Part shown: positions 51,579 through 61,754 of the stretch, one piece after another
Position numbering within the stretch: position 1 is the stretch's first letter
Layout: every line of letters starts with the position of its first letter
Program-made: the position numbers and the translations under genes
Notes under the pieces: generated by a model
Seen by the model: the letters and a program-made list of their open reading frames with translations, nothing else
Database searches by the model: none
What the model was told of the DNA's origin: nothing
Source of the DNA: an uncultured bacterium
GTDB lineage: Bacteria > Actinomycetota > Coriobacteriia > Coriobacteriales > Coriobacteriaceae
NCBI GenBank assembly: GCA_905214105.1
Contig: CAJMKK010000008.1
Location: 1-64,000, forward strand
DNA: 64,000 bases
Direction of reading: 5' to 3'

Positions 51579-52115
51579 CTACTCCGTCTCGCCCGGTCGA
51601 GCGCCGCGGGCCAGGGCGTCCTGGTACTCCTTGACGGCCTTGAGCCTCTGCATGGGCTTAAGGCGCTCGAACATGGTGTTGCCGTGCAGGTGGTCGATCT
51701 CGTGCTGCAGGCACACGCAGAACAGATCGCCCGAGGCCTCATAACGAATCAGGTTGGCGTCCAGATCATACGCCTCGACGACGACATGGTCGGGACGCTC
51801 AATCTCGCAGCTAATCCCAGGGATGGACAGGCAGCCCTCGCTAAACGGCACCAGATGGTCGCTCTGCTCCACGATCACGGGGTTGATGAGCACGTACGGG
51901 TCATAATCGTTCTTGTCGGTGTAGTCGCAGTCGATGGTGACGAGCTGAATGAGTTCGCCGATCTGCGGGGCAGCCAGACCGCAGCCGCCGTTCTCGAACA
52001 TCATCTTCTTCATCTTCTCGGCAAGCGCCTCGATCGCCGGGGTAATCTCCTCGATGACGGCGCACTCCTGGCGCAGACGAGGGTCGGGCGACAGTACGAT
52101 TCCGTTGGCTTCCAT
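51579..52115 (-). CDS. def: Peptide deformylase
   Basis: A 178-residue metalloenzyme that removes formyl groups from new proteins. All three motifs are present: GCGLAAPQIG, EGCLSIPG and CLQHEIDHLHG, whose Cys and two His bind the metal. I use the ATG at 52115, with GAAAGG six bases before it; another ATG two codons upstream is too close to that site. It follows priA by 18 bp and precedes fmt. Confidence 0.95.
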   Translation of the reverse strand: MEANGIVLSPDPRLRQECAVIEEITPAIEALAEKMKKMMFENGGCGLAAPQIGELIQLVTIDCDYTDKNDYDPYVLINPVIVEQSDHLVPFSEGCLSIPGISCEIERPDHVVVEAYDLDANLIRYEASGDLFCVCLQHEIDHLHGNTMFERLKPMQRLKAVKEYQDALARGARPGETE

Positions 52116-52133
52116 GGCCATCCTTTCGGGTTG

Positions 52134-54587
52134 TTACATCAAATCATAGGCGTCGACGTCAACGCTCACGCTCACGCCGCGCACAGAGCCCACCTCTTTG
52201 AGGCAGGCGTCGATATCATCAGAGACATGGTACCCTACGGGCGACTTCACAAGCAGATGGAAGCGGTAACGGTCCTTGGCTCTCTCGATTACACACGAAG
52301 CCGGGCCCAGCACCTGCGGCACGGCACTCCCTGCCCGCAAAAAATCGGGCGCGGCGGCATGCCAGCGACGCTTGAGGAGCTTGGCGATGCGGCCGATGTA
52401 GTCTTGCGCGTCGTCTCGGTTCGCCGACCACACCAAAATGTTGACCAGACGCACGAACGGTGGATACAGGGCGTCGCGGCGCTGGTCCAGGTCGTAGTCG
52501 GTAAAGATCGAACGGTCGTGCTTAGCGACGGCGCGAATGACCGGATCCTCGGGCAGGTAGGTCTGGATGATCACCTCACCGGGACGATCGCCGCGACCGG
52601 CACGGCCGGCGACCTGCTCCAGTAAATCGTAGGCGCGCTCCCCTGCGCGGAAATCGGGCAGCTTGAGGGCGAAGTCGGCATTGACCACGCCCACGAGCGT
52701 GACCTCGGGAAAATCGAGACCTTTAGCGATCATCTGGGTACCCAGCAACACGGCGCAATCCGCCGCATCGAACTGCTCGAGCAGCTTTTTGTGCGCATCC
52801 TTGCCACACGTGGAATCGGCATCCATGCGAATGATGGCAACGTCCTCGGGAAGCAACTGGTGCAGAGCGTCCTCGATCTGCTGCGTGCCCAGGCCCATTT
52901 TTGCCAGGTAGCGACTGCCACATTTGGGGCAACGGCTCGTGGGCGCGGGATACGGCCGCACGCGCCAAGACGAACCGCATGTGTGACACTGCAGCGTGTG
53001 TGTGCGCTCGTGATACGTAAGCGCTGTGGAGCAGTGGTTGCAGGTGGGGACGCAGCCGCACTCGCGGCACATCAGGAATGGCGCAAAGCCACGGCGGTTA
53101 TGCAGCAACACGGCCTTCTCGCGGCGCCCGACCACACGCTCCAATCCCTCCATCAAGGGTTTTGAGAACATGGAGCGGCTGCCGTGCGAGAACTCGCGAC
53201 GCAGGTCAGCAATGCGGACCGTAGGCAGCACGGCGTGTCCGGGGCGCTCGGGCATCTCGACACGCGTCCAGGTGGCACCGTTATACATGCCGCGGCGGCA
53301 GCGGTCGAGGGCCTCGGCAGAAGGCGTGGCCGACCCCAGCACGAGCGGGCAGCGATAGCGGCGCGCCATCTCGGCTGCCACCTCGCGCGCATGGTAGCGC
53401 GGACTGGACCCCTGCTTGTAGCTGGTCTCGTGCTCCTCGTCAATGATGATGAGGCCCAGGTCGTCAAGCGGGCAAAAGAGCGCCGAACGTGCGCCGACGA
53501 CCACGCGGGCCGCACCGCTGGCAACCATATCCCACTGGTCCAGGCGCTCGCCGGCCGAAAGCCGCGAATGGAACACGGCGACCGTCTCGCCAAAGCGCGA
53601 ACGGAAGCGGCCGACGGTCTGGGCCGTCAGCGAAATCTCGGGCACCAGCACGCAGGCCGAGCGACCGGCTGCAAGCACGCGCTCAATGGCGGAGAGGTAA
53701 ACCTCGGTTTTGCCGGAGCCGGTGACGCCGTCGACCAACACCACGTCGCCATGAGCGTCCAGACGGGCGCGCTCAATCTGCGCGAGCGCCTGTTGCTGGC
53801 CGTTGGTAAGGGAGACCGGCGCCTTGCCGCTTGCCGAGGACAGCGTGGTCTGCTCGCTGCAGCCACGCCACGCACGGCGTTCCTCCACCACCACGACGCC
53901 GCGCTTTTTGAGCGCCTTGATGGTCGCCGACATGCTGTTATAGAGAAGGTTGAGGTCGCGCGTCGTGACCGGGCCGCACCGGAGCGCCTCGATGAGTTGG
54001 CGCTGGCGGACCGCGGTCTTGGGCGGCGTATAGTCAAAGCCTTCGGGCGTAAGCATCACCCAACGGTTTTGGATAGGCTTGACGGCGGGGCGCTCAACCG
54101 ACCATGCGCCGTCATCGCCCTTAACGACGCGCGGACTGCCGCCCGGGGGCAGGAACAGGCGCAGGCACTCGGAAAGCGTCGCGACATACTCGCGGCTCAT
54201 CCAACGTGCGATGCGGGCAGCCTCGGCGGTAAAGAGGGGTTTGCTGAGGATGGCTTCGATGGCTTTAATGCGCGCGGGGTCGAGGGCATTGTAGCCCTGT
54301 AGGTCGCTCAGCTCAGGCGCAATGTCGACGATATAGCCCGCGGCCGCACGGTTACCAAAGTGGACCAGGACCGTGGATCCGATCTGCGCCTCGTTGGCAA
54401 GGGACTCAGGGATGCCGTAAGCAAACGGATCCGACAGCGCACGGGTGGGGATGTCGAGGACCACGCTCGCGTAGGCGGCAGGGGGCTCGGGCGCAGGCTT
54501 AGACTGAGCCGAGGCAGCGGCAGGCTTGGGCTTCACCGGAGCTTCCTCCGGTTCCGGCGAACCAAACAGCGACAGTTGTTGAGCCAT
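52134..54587 (-). CDS. priA: Primosomal protein N' (PriA helicase)
   Basis: An 817-residue helicase that restarts stalled replication forks. It has the 3'-DNA-binding domain near the N-terminus (FAYGIPESLANEAQIGSTVLVHFGNR), Walker A VDGVTGSGKTEVYL, the box LIIIDEEHETSYKQG, and the zinc-binding insert CRECGCVPTCNHCSTALTYH...CHTCG...CPKCGSRYL. An N-terminal extension of about 35 residues is Ala/Pro/Lys-rich and starts MAQQLSLFGSPEPEEAP, a clamp-binding-like QxxLSLF peptide. First gene of the priA-def-fmt-rsmB group. Confidence 0.95.
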   Translation of the reverse strand: MAQQLSLFGSPEPEEAPVKPKPAAASAQSKPAPEPPAAYASVVLDIPTRALSDPFAYGIPESLANEAQIGSTVLVHFGNRAAAGYIVDIAPELSDLQGYNALDPARIKAIEAILSKPLFTAEAARIARWMSREYVATLSECLRLFLPPGGSPRVVKGDDGAWSVERPAVKPIQNRWVMLTPEGFDYTPPKTAVRQRQLIEALRCGPVTTRDLNLLYNSMSATIKALKKRGVVVVEERRAWRGCSEQTTLSSASGKAPVSLTNGQQQALAQIERARLDAHGDVVLVDGVTGSGKTEVYLSAIERVLAAGRSACVLVPEISLTAQTVGRFRSRFGETVAVFHSRLSAGERLDQWDMVASGAARVVVGARSALFCPLDDLGLIIIDEEHETSYKQGSSPRYHAREVAAEMARRYRCPLVLGSATPSAEALDRCRRGMYNGATWTRVEMPERPGHAVLPTVRIADLRREFSHGSRSMFSKPLMEGLERVVGRREKAVLLHNRRGFAPFLMCRECGCVPTCNHCSTALTYHERTHTLQCHTCGSSWRVRPYPAPTSRCPKCGSRYLAKMGLGTQQIEDALHQLLPEDVAIIRMDADSTCGKDAHKKLLEQFDAADCAVLLGTQMIAKGLDFPEVTLVGVVNADFALKLPDFRAGERAYDLLEQVAGRAGRGDRPGEVIIQTYLPEDPVIRAVAKHDRSIFTDYDLDQRRDALYPPFVRLVNILVWSANRDDAQDYIGRIAKLLKRRWHAAAPDFLRAGSAVPQVLGPASCVIERAKDRYRFHLLVKSPVGYHVSDDIDACLKEVGSVRGVSVSVDVDAYDLM

Positions 54588-54619
54588 ACACCACCTCTAA
54601 CGAACGGACCTGAAAGGGG

Positions 54620-54721
54620 TGGGACAAAATAATCAGTAGAGTTTGTCCCATGGCCGATACGAGTGTCGAGCTCGTTGCGTCACTCGAACATGGGACAAAC
54701 ACTACTGATTATTTTGTCCCA
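54620..54721. repeat. Large two-armed inverted repeat upstream of priA
   Basis: Arms of 33 bp (54620-54652 and 54689-54721) match with one mismatch. Each arm is itself a hairpin with TGGGACAAA and TTTGTCCCA at its ends, so the unit TGGGACAAA occurs four times. The 36-bp spacer has a further CGAGTG/CACTCG hairpin. It lies between the minus-strand genes gltX and priA. Confidence 0.85.
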
Positions 54722-54748
54722 GCAACCCACTCATCGGTACAGAAACAA

Positions 54749-54775
54749 GAGCCCCGCTCGGGGTGAACGGGGCTC
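54749..54775 (-). terminator. Hairpin terminator of gltX
   Basis: GAGCCCCG/CGGGGCTC with an 11-nt loop, followed on the minus strand by TTGTTTCTG, 24 bp beyond the gltX stop. Confidence 0.65.
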
Positions 54776-54798
54776 GGATACAAACGTTTGCGCAGCGA

Positions 54799-56274
54799 CT
54801 ACAGCGCCATCGTGCGGGCGCGGTCGATGCGCGCCAGGCAGTCGTCGCGGCCGACGAGTGCCATGGTCTCGCCCAGCGGAGGGCTCACCATGTTGCCGCA
54901 AACGGCCACACGCACGGCCTGGAACACCACGCGCTTCTTGAGGTCCATCTGCTCGGGCAGCGGTTCAAGCGCAGCGTCGATGTTCGCGGCTGTCCACTCG
55001 TCCACGCCCTCGAGCGCGGCCTTGGCGGCGTCCAGAATGGAACCCATGCCCTCCTTGGCCAGGCCCTTGTTGACAGACTTCTCGTCATACTCGAGCGTCT
55101 CGGCGGTAGCAAAGATGGGAGCGGCGACAGTCACGGCGTCGGCCGGCATCTTGGTGCGCGGCTTAACGATGGCGGCAAGCGCGTCGATCCAGTCCTCGCC
55201 GTACTCGACGTTACCCTCAATGAGACCCGCCTCATGCAGCTCAGGGACCATGATCTCATCGGCAAACTGGGCGTCGGACATGCCGTTGATGTACTCGGCA
55301 TTGACCCAGTCGAGCTTCTTGGGGTCGAAGGTCGCCGGGTTCTTGGAAATGCGGTCGAGCGAGAACTTGCTGGCCAGGACATCGCGCGGGATGATCGTGG
55401 TCTCGCCGTCGAGCGACCAGCCGAGCAGCGCCAGATAGTTGACGAAGGCGTCGGACAGGTAACCGGCGTCGCGGTACTCCTCCACCGAGGTGGCGCCATG
55501 GCGCTTGGAGAGCTTCTTGCCGTCGGCGCCCAGGATCATGGAGATGTGGGCGAACGTGGGCACGGGCGCGCCGAGAGCCTCGTAGACCATGACCTGGCGC
55601 GGGGTGTTGGACAGGTGGTCGTCGCCGCGGATGACATGGGTGATCTTCATCATGGCGTCGTCGACAACGGTCGCAAAGTTGTACGTGGGCGTGCCATCGG
55701 AGCGGAAGATGACAAAGTCGTCGAGCTCCTTGGCGTCGAAGGTCACCTCGCCGTGGACGGCGTCGTGGATGACGACGTCGCCGCGGTCCTCGGGCACCTT
55801 GATGCGCAGGACGTAGGACTCGCCGGCCTCGATGCGGCGGCGGGCCTCCTCGGGATCAAGATCGCGGCAGCGACGCTGATAACCCTGGAAGGGGTCCTTG
55901 CGTTCCTGCGCAGCCTTACGGTCAGCGTCGAGCTGCTCCTTGGTGCAGAAGCAGGGATAGGCCTTGCCCTCGTCCCAAAGCTTCTGGGCGGCCTGCTTGT
56001 ACAGGTCCAAGCGCTCGGTTTGGGCATAGGGGCCATAGTCGCCGCCCACCTCGGGACCCTCGTCCCAGTCCAGGCCAAGCCAACGCATGGCGCGCAGAAT
56101 GATCTGCGTGTTCTCGTCGGTGGAACGGGTGGGGTCGGTGTCGTCGATGCGCAGGATGAACGTGCCGCCGTTTGCGCGGGCAAAAGCCCAGTTATAGATA
56201 GCGGTGCGGGCGCCGCCGATGTGCAGCTTGCCCGTCGGTGAGGGTGCAAAGCGGACGCGAACGTCTGATGCCAT
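54799..56274 (-). CDS. gltX: Glutamyl-tRNA synthetase
   Basis: A 491-residue class I synthetase charging tRNA-Glu. The HIGH-type motif is in VRFAPSPTGKLHIGGARTAIYNW and the KMSKS-type motif is GADGKKLSKRHGATSV; the Cys/zinc-like segment is around AYPCFCTKEQLDADRK. The ATG at 56274 has GAGGAGATT before it; the frame opens earlier at 56313 but that start includes the ribosome site. In many actinobacteria this enzyme may also charge tRNA-Gln for later amidation; nothing here decides that. Confidence 0.95.
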   Translation of the reverse strand: MASDVRVRFAPSPTGKLHIGGARTAIYNWAFARANGGTFILRIDDTDPTRSTDENTQIILRAMRWLGLDWDEGPEVGGDYGPYAQTERLDLYKQAAQKLWDEGKAYPCFCTKEQLDADRKAAQERKDPFQGYQRRCRDLDPEEARRRIEAGESYVLRIKVPEDRGDVVIHDAVHGEVTFDAKELDDFVIFRSDGTPTYNFATVVDDAMMKITHVIRGDDHLSNTPRQVMVYEALGAPVPTFAHISMILGADGKKLSKRHGATSVEEYRDAGYLSDAFVNYLALLGWSLDGETTIIPRDVLASKFSLDRISKNPATFDPKKLDWVNAEYINGMSDAQFADEIMVPELHEAGLIEGNVEYGEDWIDALAAIVKPRTKMPADAVTVAAPIFATAETLEYDEKSVNKGLAKEGMGSILDAAKAALEGVDEWTAANIDAALEPLPEQMDLKKRVVFQAVRVAVCGNMVSPPLGETMALVGRDDCLARIDRARTMAL

Positions 56275-56358
56275 GGAAATCTCCTCGATTGCAGGATGGA
56301 TGTCTAACCGCACCAGTATAAAGCATCAACGCAACCTCCGCACAAAGGGCACCGACCC

Positions 56359-56448
56359 ACTCATTGGGGACAGACTTAAATGACCAATCTTTGGGCAACC
56401 TGTCGGCACTTAGGCAAGGCTGGTCATTTAAGTCTGTCCCCAATGAGT
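56359..56448. repeat. Large two-armed inverted repeat between gltX and metK
   Basis: Perfect 28-bp arms (56359-56386 and 56421-56448), beginning ACTCATTGGGGACAG, are separated by 34 bp. It sits between divergently transcribed gltX and metK, so it could also carry promoter or operator sites. Confidence 0.85.
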
Positions 56449-56508
56449 AGGTGCGGAAAGCGTGTGAATGTTTGATTTACGCGCTATGATGTGCCCTTGC
56501 ATAGAGAG

Positions 56509-56545
56509 CCCGGCGGAATGGTAACGGTCGCCGGGACACGTTTTT
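56509..56545 (+). promoter_or_regulatory. Hairpin in the metK leader, possible attenuator
   Basis: CCCGGCG/CGCCGGG with a 13-nt loop, then ACACGTTTTTG, immediately before the ribosome site GAAAGGACA of metK. It could act as a terminator under some control. I could not match the leader to any SAM riboswitch class I know. Confidence 0.4.
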
Positions 56546-56557
56546 GAAAGGACAATC

Positions 56558-57838
<1,281 letters not shown>

Positions 57839-57875
57839 GCTTACGAGAAAAGCCACAGCCAAATAGAAACACGCC

Positions 57876-57910
57876 AAAAAGAGGTACCGGAACAACCGGT
57901 ACCTCTTTTT
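57876..57910. terminator. Bidirectional terminator after metK
   Basis: AAAAAGAGGTACCGG and its complement around AACAA, ending CTCTTTTTTATT: a perfect stem with T-run, 38 bp beyond the metK stop. Confidence 0.9.
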
Positions 57911-58005
57911 TATTAACCGGTGGCGAAGATGAGTCGACATGGGACGCAGAATAGGTTCCCAGCTGATGAATTTTGCAGCAAGCGTGCCCCTACCATGTAT
58001 CCTAA

Positions 58006-58126
58006 GTTCCGAGGGCTTTGGTATTTGGTCGATCGCGAGTTCCGCACGAGCCGGAGGCCACTTAATGTGGCCTCCGTGCGAGCCAGGACTGTAGAGCAGG
58101 CGACCAAATACCAAAGCCCTCGGAAC
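58006..58126. repeat. Large two-armed inverted repeat upstream of sdaA
   Basis: Outer arms of 26 bp (58006-58031 and 58101-58126, beginning GTTCCGAGGGCTTTGG) enclose an inner hairpin GGAGGCCAC-TTAAT-GTGGCCTCC (58053-58075) with flanking CGCACG/CGTGCG. It ends 24 bp before the sdaA start, so the whole structure would be in the sdaA leader RNA or cover its promoter. Confidence 0.85.
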
Positions 58127-58149
58127 GACGGGATAGAACAGGAGCGCAT

Positions 58150-59757
58150 ATGGCAGGCAAGCCGCAAACACTAGCTACGACCTCGGCATTCGAGATTTTG
58201 GGGCCCGTCATGGTCGGCCCCAGCTCATCGCACACCGCCGGCGCCCTGCGCTGCGCCCAAGTTGCCGCCAGCCTGCTGGAAGGCCGCATCACTAAGGTCA
58301 CCTTTGGCCTGTGGAACTCCTTTGCCCACACCTACCGCGGCCACGGCACCGATCGTGCGCTCGTCGCGGGCATCCTGGGCCTCGACACCGACGACGAGAA
58401 CATCAAGCAGGCCTTCGACCTCGCACGCGAGCAGGGCCTCGACTACCACTTTGAAATTAAGGGCGACGACGCCTCCATCCATCCCAACACCGTCGACATC
58501 GACATGGCCGACGATACGGGCGCCACGGCGCAGGTCCGCGGCGAGAGCCTCGGCGGCGGCAAGATGCGCATCAGCCGCATCAACGGCGTCGGCGTCGATA
58601 TCTCGGGCATGTATTCCACGCTCTTCGTGGCACACCAGGACGTCCCCGGTGTGCTCGCCGCGCTCACGAACCTGCTCGCCTACGCCCATGTGAACATCGC
58701 TTTCTGCCGCACCTACCGCACCGAGGTGGGCGGCCAGGCATACTCCGTCTTTGAGACCGATGGCGCCCCCGACGACACCGTCATCCCCATGCTGCGCAAG
58801 CTCGACAATGTAAACTACGCCACCTTTATCGAGCTCCCGGGCTCGGCCTCGTCGCTCTCCCCCGGCGTTTCGGCCAAGGAAATCTTTGACGATGGTGCGC
58901 AGTTGCTCGACGCCTGCGCCGAACTCGGCCTCAACATCGGCGCCGTCATGGCCGTTCGCGAGGCGCGCCTGACCGGCGAGGCCCACGCCGTCGCCGCCAT
59001 GCGCCGCGTGCTCGACGTCATGCGCGAGGAGACCACGGCCCCCATCGCCAATCCTCAGCGCTCGCTCGGCGGGCTTATCGGCGGCGAGGCCAGACTCGTT
59101 GATGCCACCGGCCGCAACGACTTGAGCGTAAGCCTGATGGGCGCCGTCCAGACCGATGCCGTGGCCCGCGCCATGGCCGTCCTTGAGCGCTCCGCCACAA
59201 TGGGAGTGATCGTCGCCGCCCCCACGGCCGGCTCCGCAGGCGTCGTGCCCGGCTGCGTGCTGGCGCTCGCCGACCATCTGCAACTGGACGATGAGCAAGT
59301 CATGGACGCCCTCTACTGCGCCGCCGCCATCGGCCTCAACCTCACCACGAGCGCCTGCGTCGCCGGCGCCGAGGGCGGATGCCAAGCCGAGGTGGGAAGC
59401 GCGGCCGCCATGGCCGCCGCCGCGCTGGTGCAGATGCTCGGAGGCACGCCTGAGCAGGCACTCGACGCCAGCTCCATCGCCCTGAGCAACCTGCTGGGCC
59501 TGGTCTGCGACCCGGTGGGCGGCCTCGTGGAGGTGCCGTGCCAAAACCGCAATGCCATCGGCGTGGCCGCGGCATTTAGCTCGGCGCAGCTTGCACTTGC
59601 CGGTATCAAGAGCCTGGTGCCGTTTGACCAGATGGCGCACGTCATGCTCTCCGTGGGCCACGCGTTGCCGGCCACGCTGCGCGAGACGGCAAAGGGTGGC
59701 ATCGCGCAGGCTCCGGCCGCACTTTCGGCCTGTGCAAAATGCGGTGTGTGCGGATAG
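58150..59757 (+). CDS. sdaA: L-serine dehydratase, iron-sulfur type, single chain
   Basis: A 535-residue enzyme that deaminates serine to pyruvate. The N-terminal beta part has ILGPVMVGPSSSHTAGALR and an ACT-like segment (LFVAHQDVPGVLAALTNLLAYAHVNIAF); the alpha part has MGVIVAAPTAGSAGVVPG, the cluster cysteines in TTSACVAGAEGGCQAEVG and LVCDPVGGLVEVPCQNRNA. In many Firmicutes the two parts are separate genes, here fused in one. Start supported by GGAGCGCAT. The C-terminus ends with a Cys-x-x-Cys-x-x-Cys cluster (CAKCGVCG), which I cannot place in the family. Confidence 0.93.
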   Translation: MAGKPQTLATTSAFEILGPVMVGPSSSHTAGALRCAQVAASLLEGRITKVTFGLWNSFAHTYRGHGTDRALVAGILGLDTDDENIKQAFDLAREQGLDYHFEIKGDDASIHPNTVDIDMADDTGATAQVRGESLGGGKMRISRINGVGVDISGMYSTLFVAHQDVPGVLAALTNLLAYAHVNIAFCRTYRTEVGGQAYSVFETDGAPDDTVIPMLRKLDNVNYATFIELPGSASSLSPGVSAKEIFDDGAQLLDACAELGLNIGAVMAVREARLTGEAHAVAAMRRVLDVMREETTAPIANPQRSLGGLIGGEARLVDATGRNDLSVSLMGAVQTDAVARAMAVLERSATMGVIVAAPTAGSAGVVPGCVLALADHLQLDDEQVMDALYCAAAIGLNLTTSACVAGAEGGCQAEVGSAAAMAAAALVQMLGGTPEQALDASSIALSNLLGLVCDPVGGLVEVPCQNRNAIGVAAAFSSAQLALAGIKSLVPFDQMAHVMLSVGHALPATLRETAKGGIAQAPAALSACAKCGVCG

Positions 59758-59775
59758 CGACAAAGAAAGACTCGA

Positions 59776-59803
59776 AGGTGGGACAAATGTCCCACCTCTT
59801 TTG
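59776..59803 (+). terminator. Rho-independent terminator after sdaA
   Basis: AGGTGGGACA-AA-TGTCCCACCT followed by CTTTTG, 19 bp beyond the stop. Its stem contains the GGGACA word that also marks the large inverted repeats. Confidence 0.8.
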
Positions 59804-59897
59804 AATGCCACCGTTTCCATACCACAAACAACTGGGTAATCGCTATAATGCAAGCCCAGTAAAAACACGATGAGCCGCAAGGCGAAATCCGAAGGAT

Positions 59898-61622
59898 ATG
59901 CATACGATGTCGCAAAACGATCGAACTCAACTGATTCCCGATCCGCAGCAGCCGAGCAGGCACACCGGCGGCGTTCAGTCGCCGCGTCCTATCGCGCCGA
60001 GCCGCGGTCAGCAGCGAGGTGCGGCAAACGTTTCCCAACGTCCGAACAAGCAGCATCAGCAGCGCCAGGCAAATGGCAATGCGCCCAAGCAGCCCCCCAC
60101 GCACGCTCGAGGCGATCGCGGCCCCGCACGCAAACCCGCCGAGAACAATAAGTCGGGCAAAAAGACGACGCTCTTTGTCGTTCTGGGTCTTATCGTCATT
60201 GTCTATATCGTAGGCGTTGTAGCGTTTTCGCAGGTAGCCTACCCCAACACCACTATCGCCGGCGTCGATGTCTCGTTCTCCAACGCTTCGTCTGCCGCCA
60301 CCAAGGTCAACTCGGCTTGGAAGCACTATAAGCTCACCGTGACAGGCGATGACTTTAGCTGGACCTATCAGCCCGAGTCCGATGAGCCCATTGTCGACGG
60401 CGAAGCTGCCGCAAAAGAGATTATCAGCCGCAACGAAGCCATTGTATGGCCGGTTCGCCTTGTAGAATCCTTAAGCGGCAAGACCAAAACAACCGCTAGC
60501 TCCAACGAAGTCGATCTTGATCAAGACGTCGACCTGTCCATGCTCTCCGACACCTTTGACCAAAAGCAGTTTGAGAAGGATCTGGGCGCCGCCATCGACG
60601 AGTTTAACGAGGGGCGTTCGGGCGCGTTCGAGGCCAATAGCTCCTATGACGAGCAGGCCGGCAAGTTTACCGTCGAGAAGGCGCGCTCCAACGAAAAACT
60701 CAACCGCGAGCATGTCATTAAGTATGCCGAGCTCGAGCTTGCCTCGCTGGCCGAGACCGTAGATCTTTCCAAGCTCGGCAACGTTGCCTATGAGCCACTC
60801 AATGGAACGCTGACCGATGATCAGATTCAGGCCGCATGCGATGCCGCCAACAACTTCTTGGGCGTCAACGTGACCCTCAAGCTCAACGGCGAGGATGCCG
60901 GCAAGGTTGATGGCAGCTCCGTGTTGCAGTGGATCAGCTTTGCCGATCCGGCCAACCCCACGCTCGATACGTCGCAGATCAGCAGCTGGGCAGCCGAGCT
61001 TGCCAACGGCTTTAATACCGTGGGCTCCACTCGCTGGTGGACGCGCGCCGATGGCAAGCAGTGCGCCGTCGAAGGCGGCGACTTTGGTTGGTCCATCGAC
61101 AGCAGCTCGCTCGCCAAGCAGGTCGAAGACGCCATTAACAACAAGCAGACCGGCGAAATCGAGATCAAGTACTCCCAGAAGGCCGACACCTTTACCGCAA
61201 AGGGAGAGCCCGACTGGAAGGCATACATCGATGTCGATCTGTCCGAGCAGCACGCGAGCTACTACGACGAGAGCGGCAATATCGTGTGGGAGGCCAACTT
61301 TATCTCCGGCAAGCCGGGAGAGGACGCCACGCCCGAAGGCGTTTGGCAGATCAACAGCAACAATGGCGCCAGCAAGCTCATCGGTGCCAAGGACCCCGAG
61401 ACCGGCAAGCCCAAATACGAAAGCCCGGTTAGCTACTGGATGCCGTTTGTGGGCAACATGATCGGCTTCCACGATGCCACCTGGCAAAACGACAAGAGCT
61501 TCGATAACGCCGAGTCGTACAAGTGGTGCGGCAGCCACGGTTGCATCAACCTGCGCCTGGCCGACGCCAAGGCACTTCACGACTGCATCAAAGTCGGCCT
61601 GTGCGTGGTTGTCCACTCGTAG
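59898..61622 (+). CDS. L,D-transpeptidase (YkuD) with substrate-binding domains
   Basis: A 574-residue membrane-anchored cell-wall enzyme. The first 85 residues are cytosolic and rich in Gln, Arg and Pro. A single helix follows (TTLFVVLGLIVIVYIVGVVAF). The outside part has two repeats of a peptidoglycan-binding-like domain (NTTIAGVDVSFSNAS..., then NAIVWPVRL...), and the C-terminal YkuD domain with FISGKPGEDATPEGVW, HDATW and the catalytic Cys in WCGSHGCINLRLADA. It makes 3-3 crosslinks in peptidoglycan. Start uncertain: ATG codons at 59898 and 59907 share one ribosome site (GAAGGA). Confidence 0.9.
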   Translation: MHTMSQNDRTQLIPDPQQPSRHTGGVQSPRPIAPSRGQQRGAANVSQRPNKQHQQRQANGNAPKQPPTHARGDRGPARKPAENNKSGKKTTLFVVLGLIVIVYIVGVVAFSQVAYPNTTIAGVDVSFSNASSAATKVNSAWKHYKLTVTGDDFSWTYQPESDEPIVDGEAAAKEIISRNEAIVWPVRLVESLSGKTKTTASSNEVDLDQDVDLSMLSDTFDQKQFEKDLGAAIDEFNEGRSGAFEANSSYDEQAGKFTVEKARSNEKLNREHVIKYAELELASLAETVDLSKLGNVAYEPLNGTLTDDQIQAACDAANNFLGVNVTLKLNGEDAGKVDGSSVLQWISFADPANPTLDTSQISSWAAELANGFNTVGSTRWWTRADGKQCAVEGGDFGWSIDSSSLAKQVEDAINNKQTGEIEIKYSQKADTFTAKGEPDWKAYIDVDLSEQHASYYDESGNIVWEANFISGKPGEDATPEGVWQINSNNGASKLIGAKDPETGKPKYESPVSYWMPFVGNMIGFHDATWQNDKSFDNAESYKWCGSHGCINLRLADAKALHDCIKVGLCVVVHS

Positions 61623-61689
61623 TGCAACGCGCGCATTCCTACAACGTGGAGCCGCTGCGACCAATCTAACAGTTCCGAAAGAATCCGCC

Positions 61690-61721
61690 ATATGCGCCCG
61701 CCTTACGCGACGAGCGCATAT
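61690..61721. repeat. Inverted repeat upstream of the efflux operon
   Basis: ATATGCGC and GCGCATAT, 16 bp apart, flanked by AGTTCC/GGAACT. It lies between the transpeptidase stop and the adaptor gene and may be an operator. Confidence 0.45.
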
Positions 61722-61754
61722 ACTTATTGAGGAACTTTCTATAAAGGAGACGCT

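Noticed and set aside
54663..54941. 92-codon plus-strand frame near 54.7 kb
   Set aside because: It reads through the large inverted repeat and the gltX terminator and has no family.
56460..56557. SAM riboswitch upstream of metK
   Set aside because: I looked for core features of the known SAM classes and could not find them; only a simple hairpin is present.
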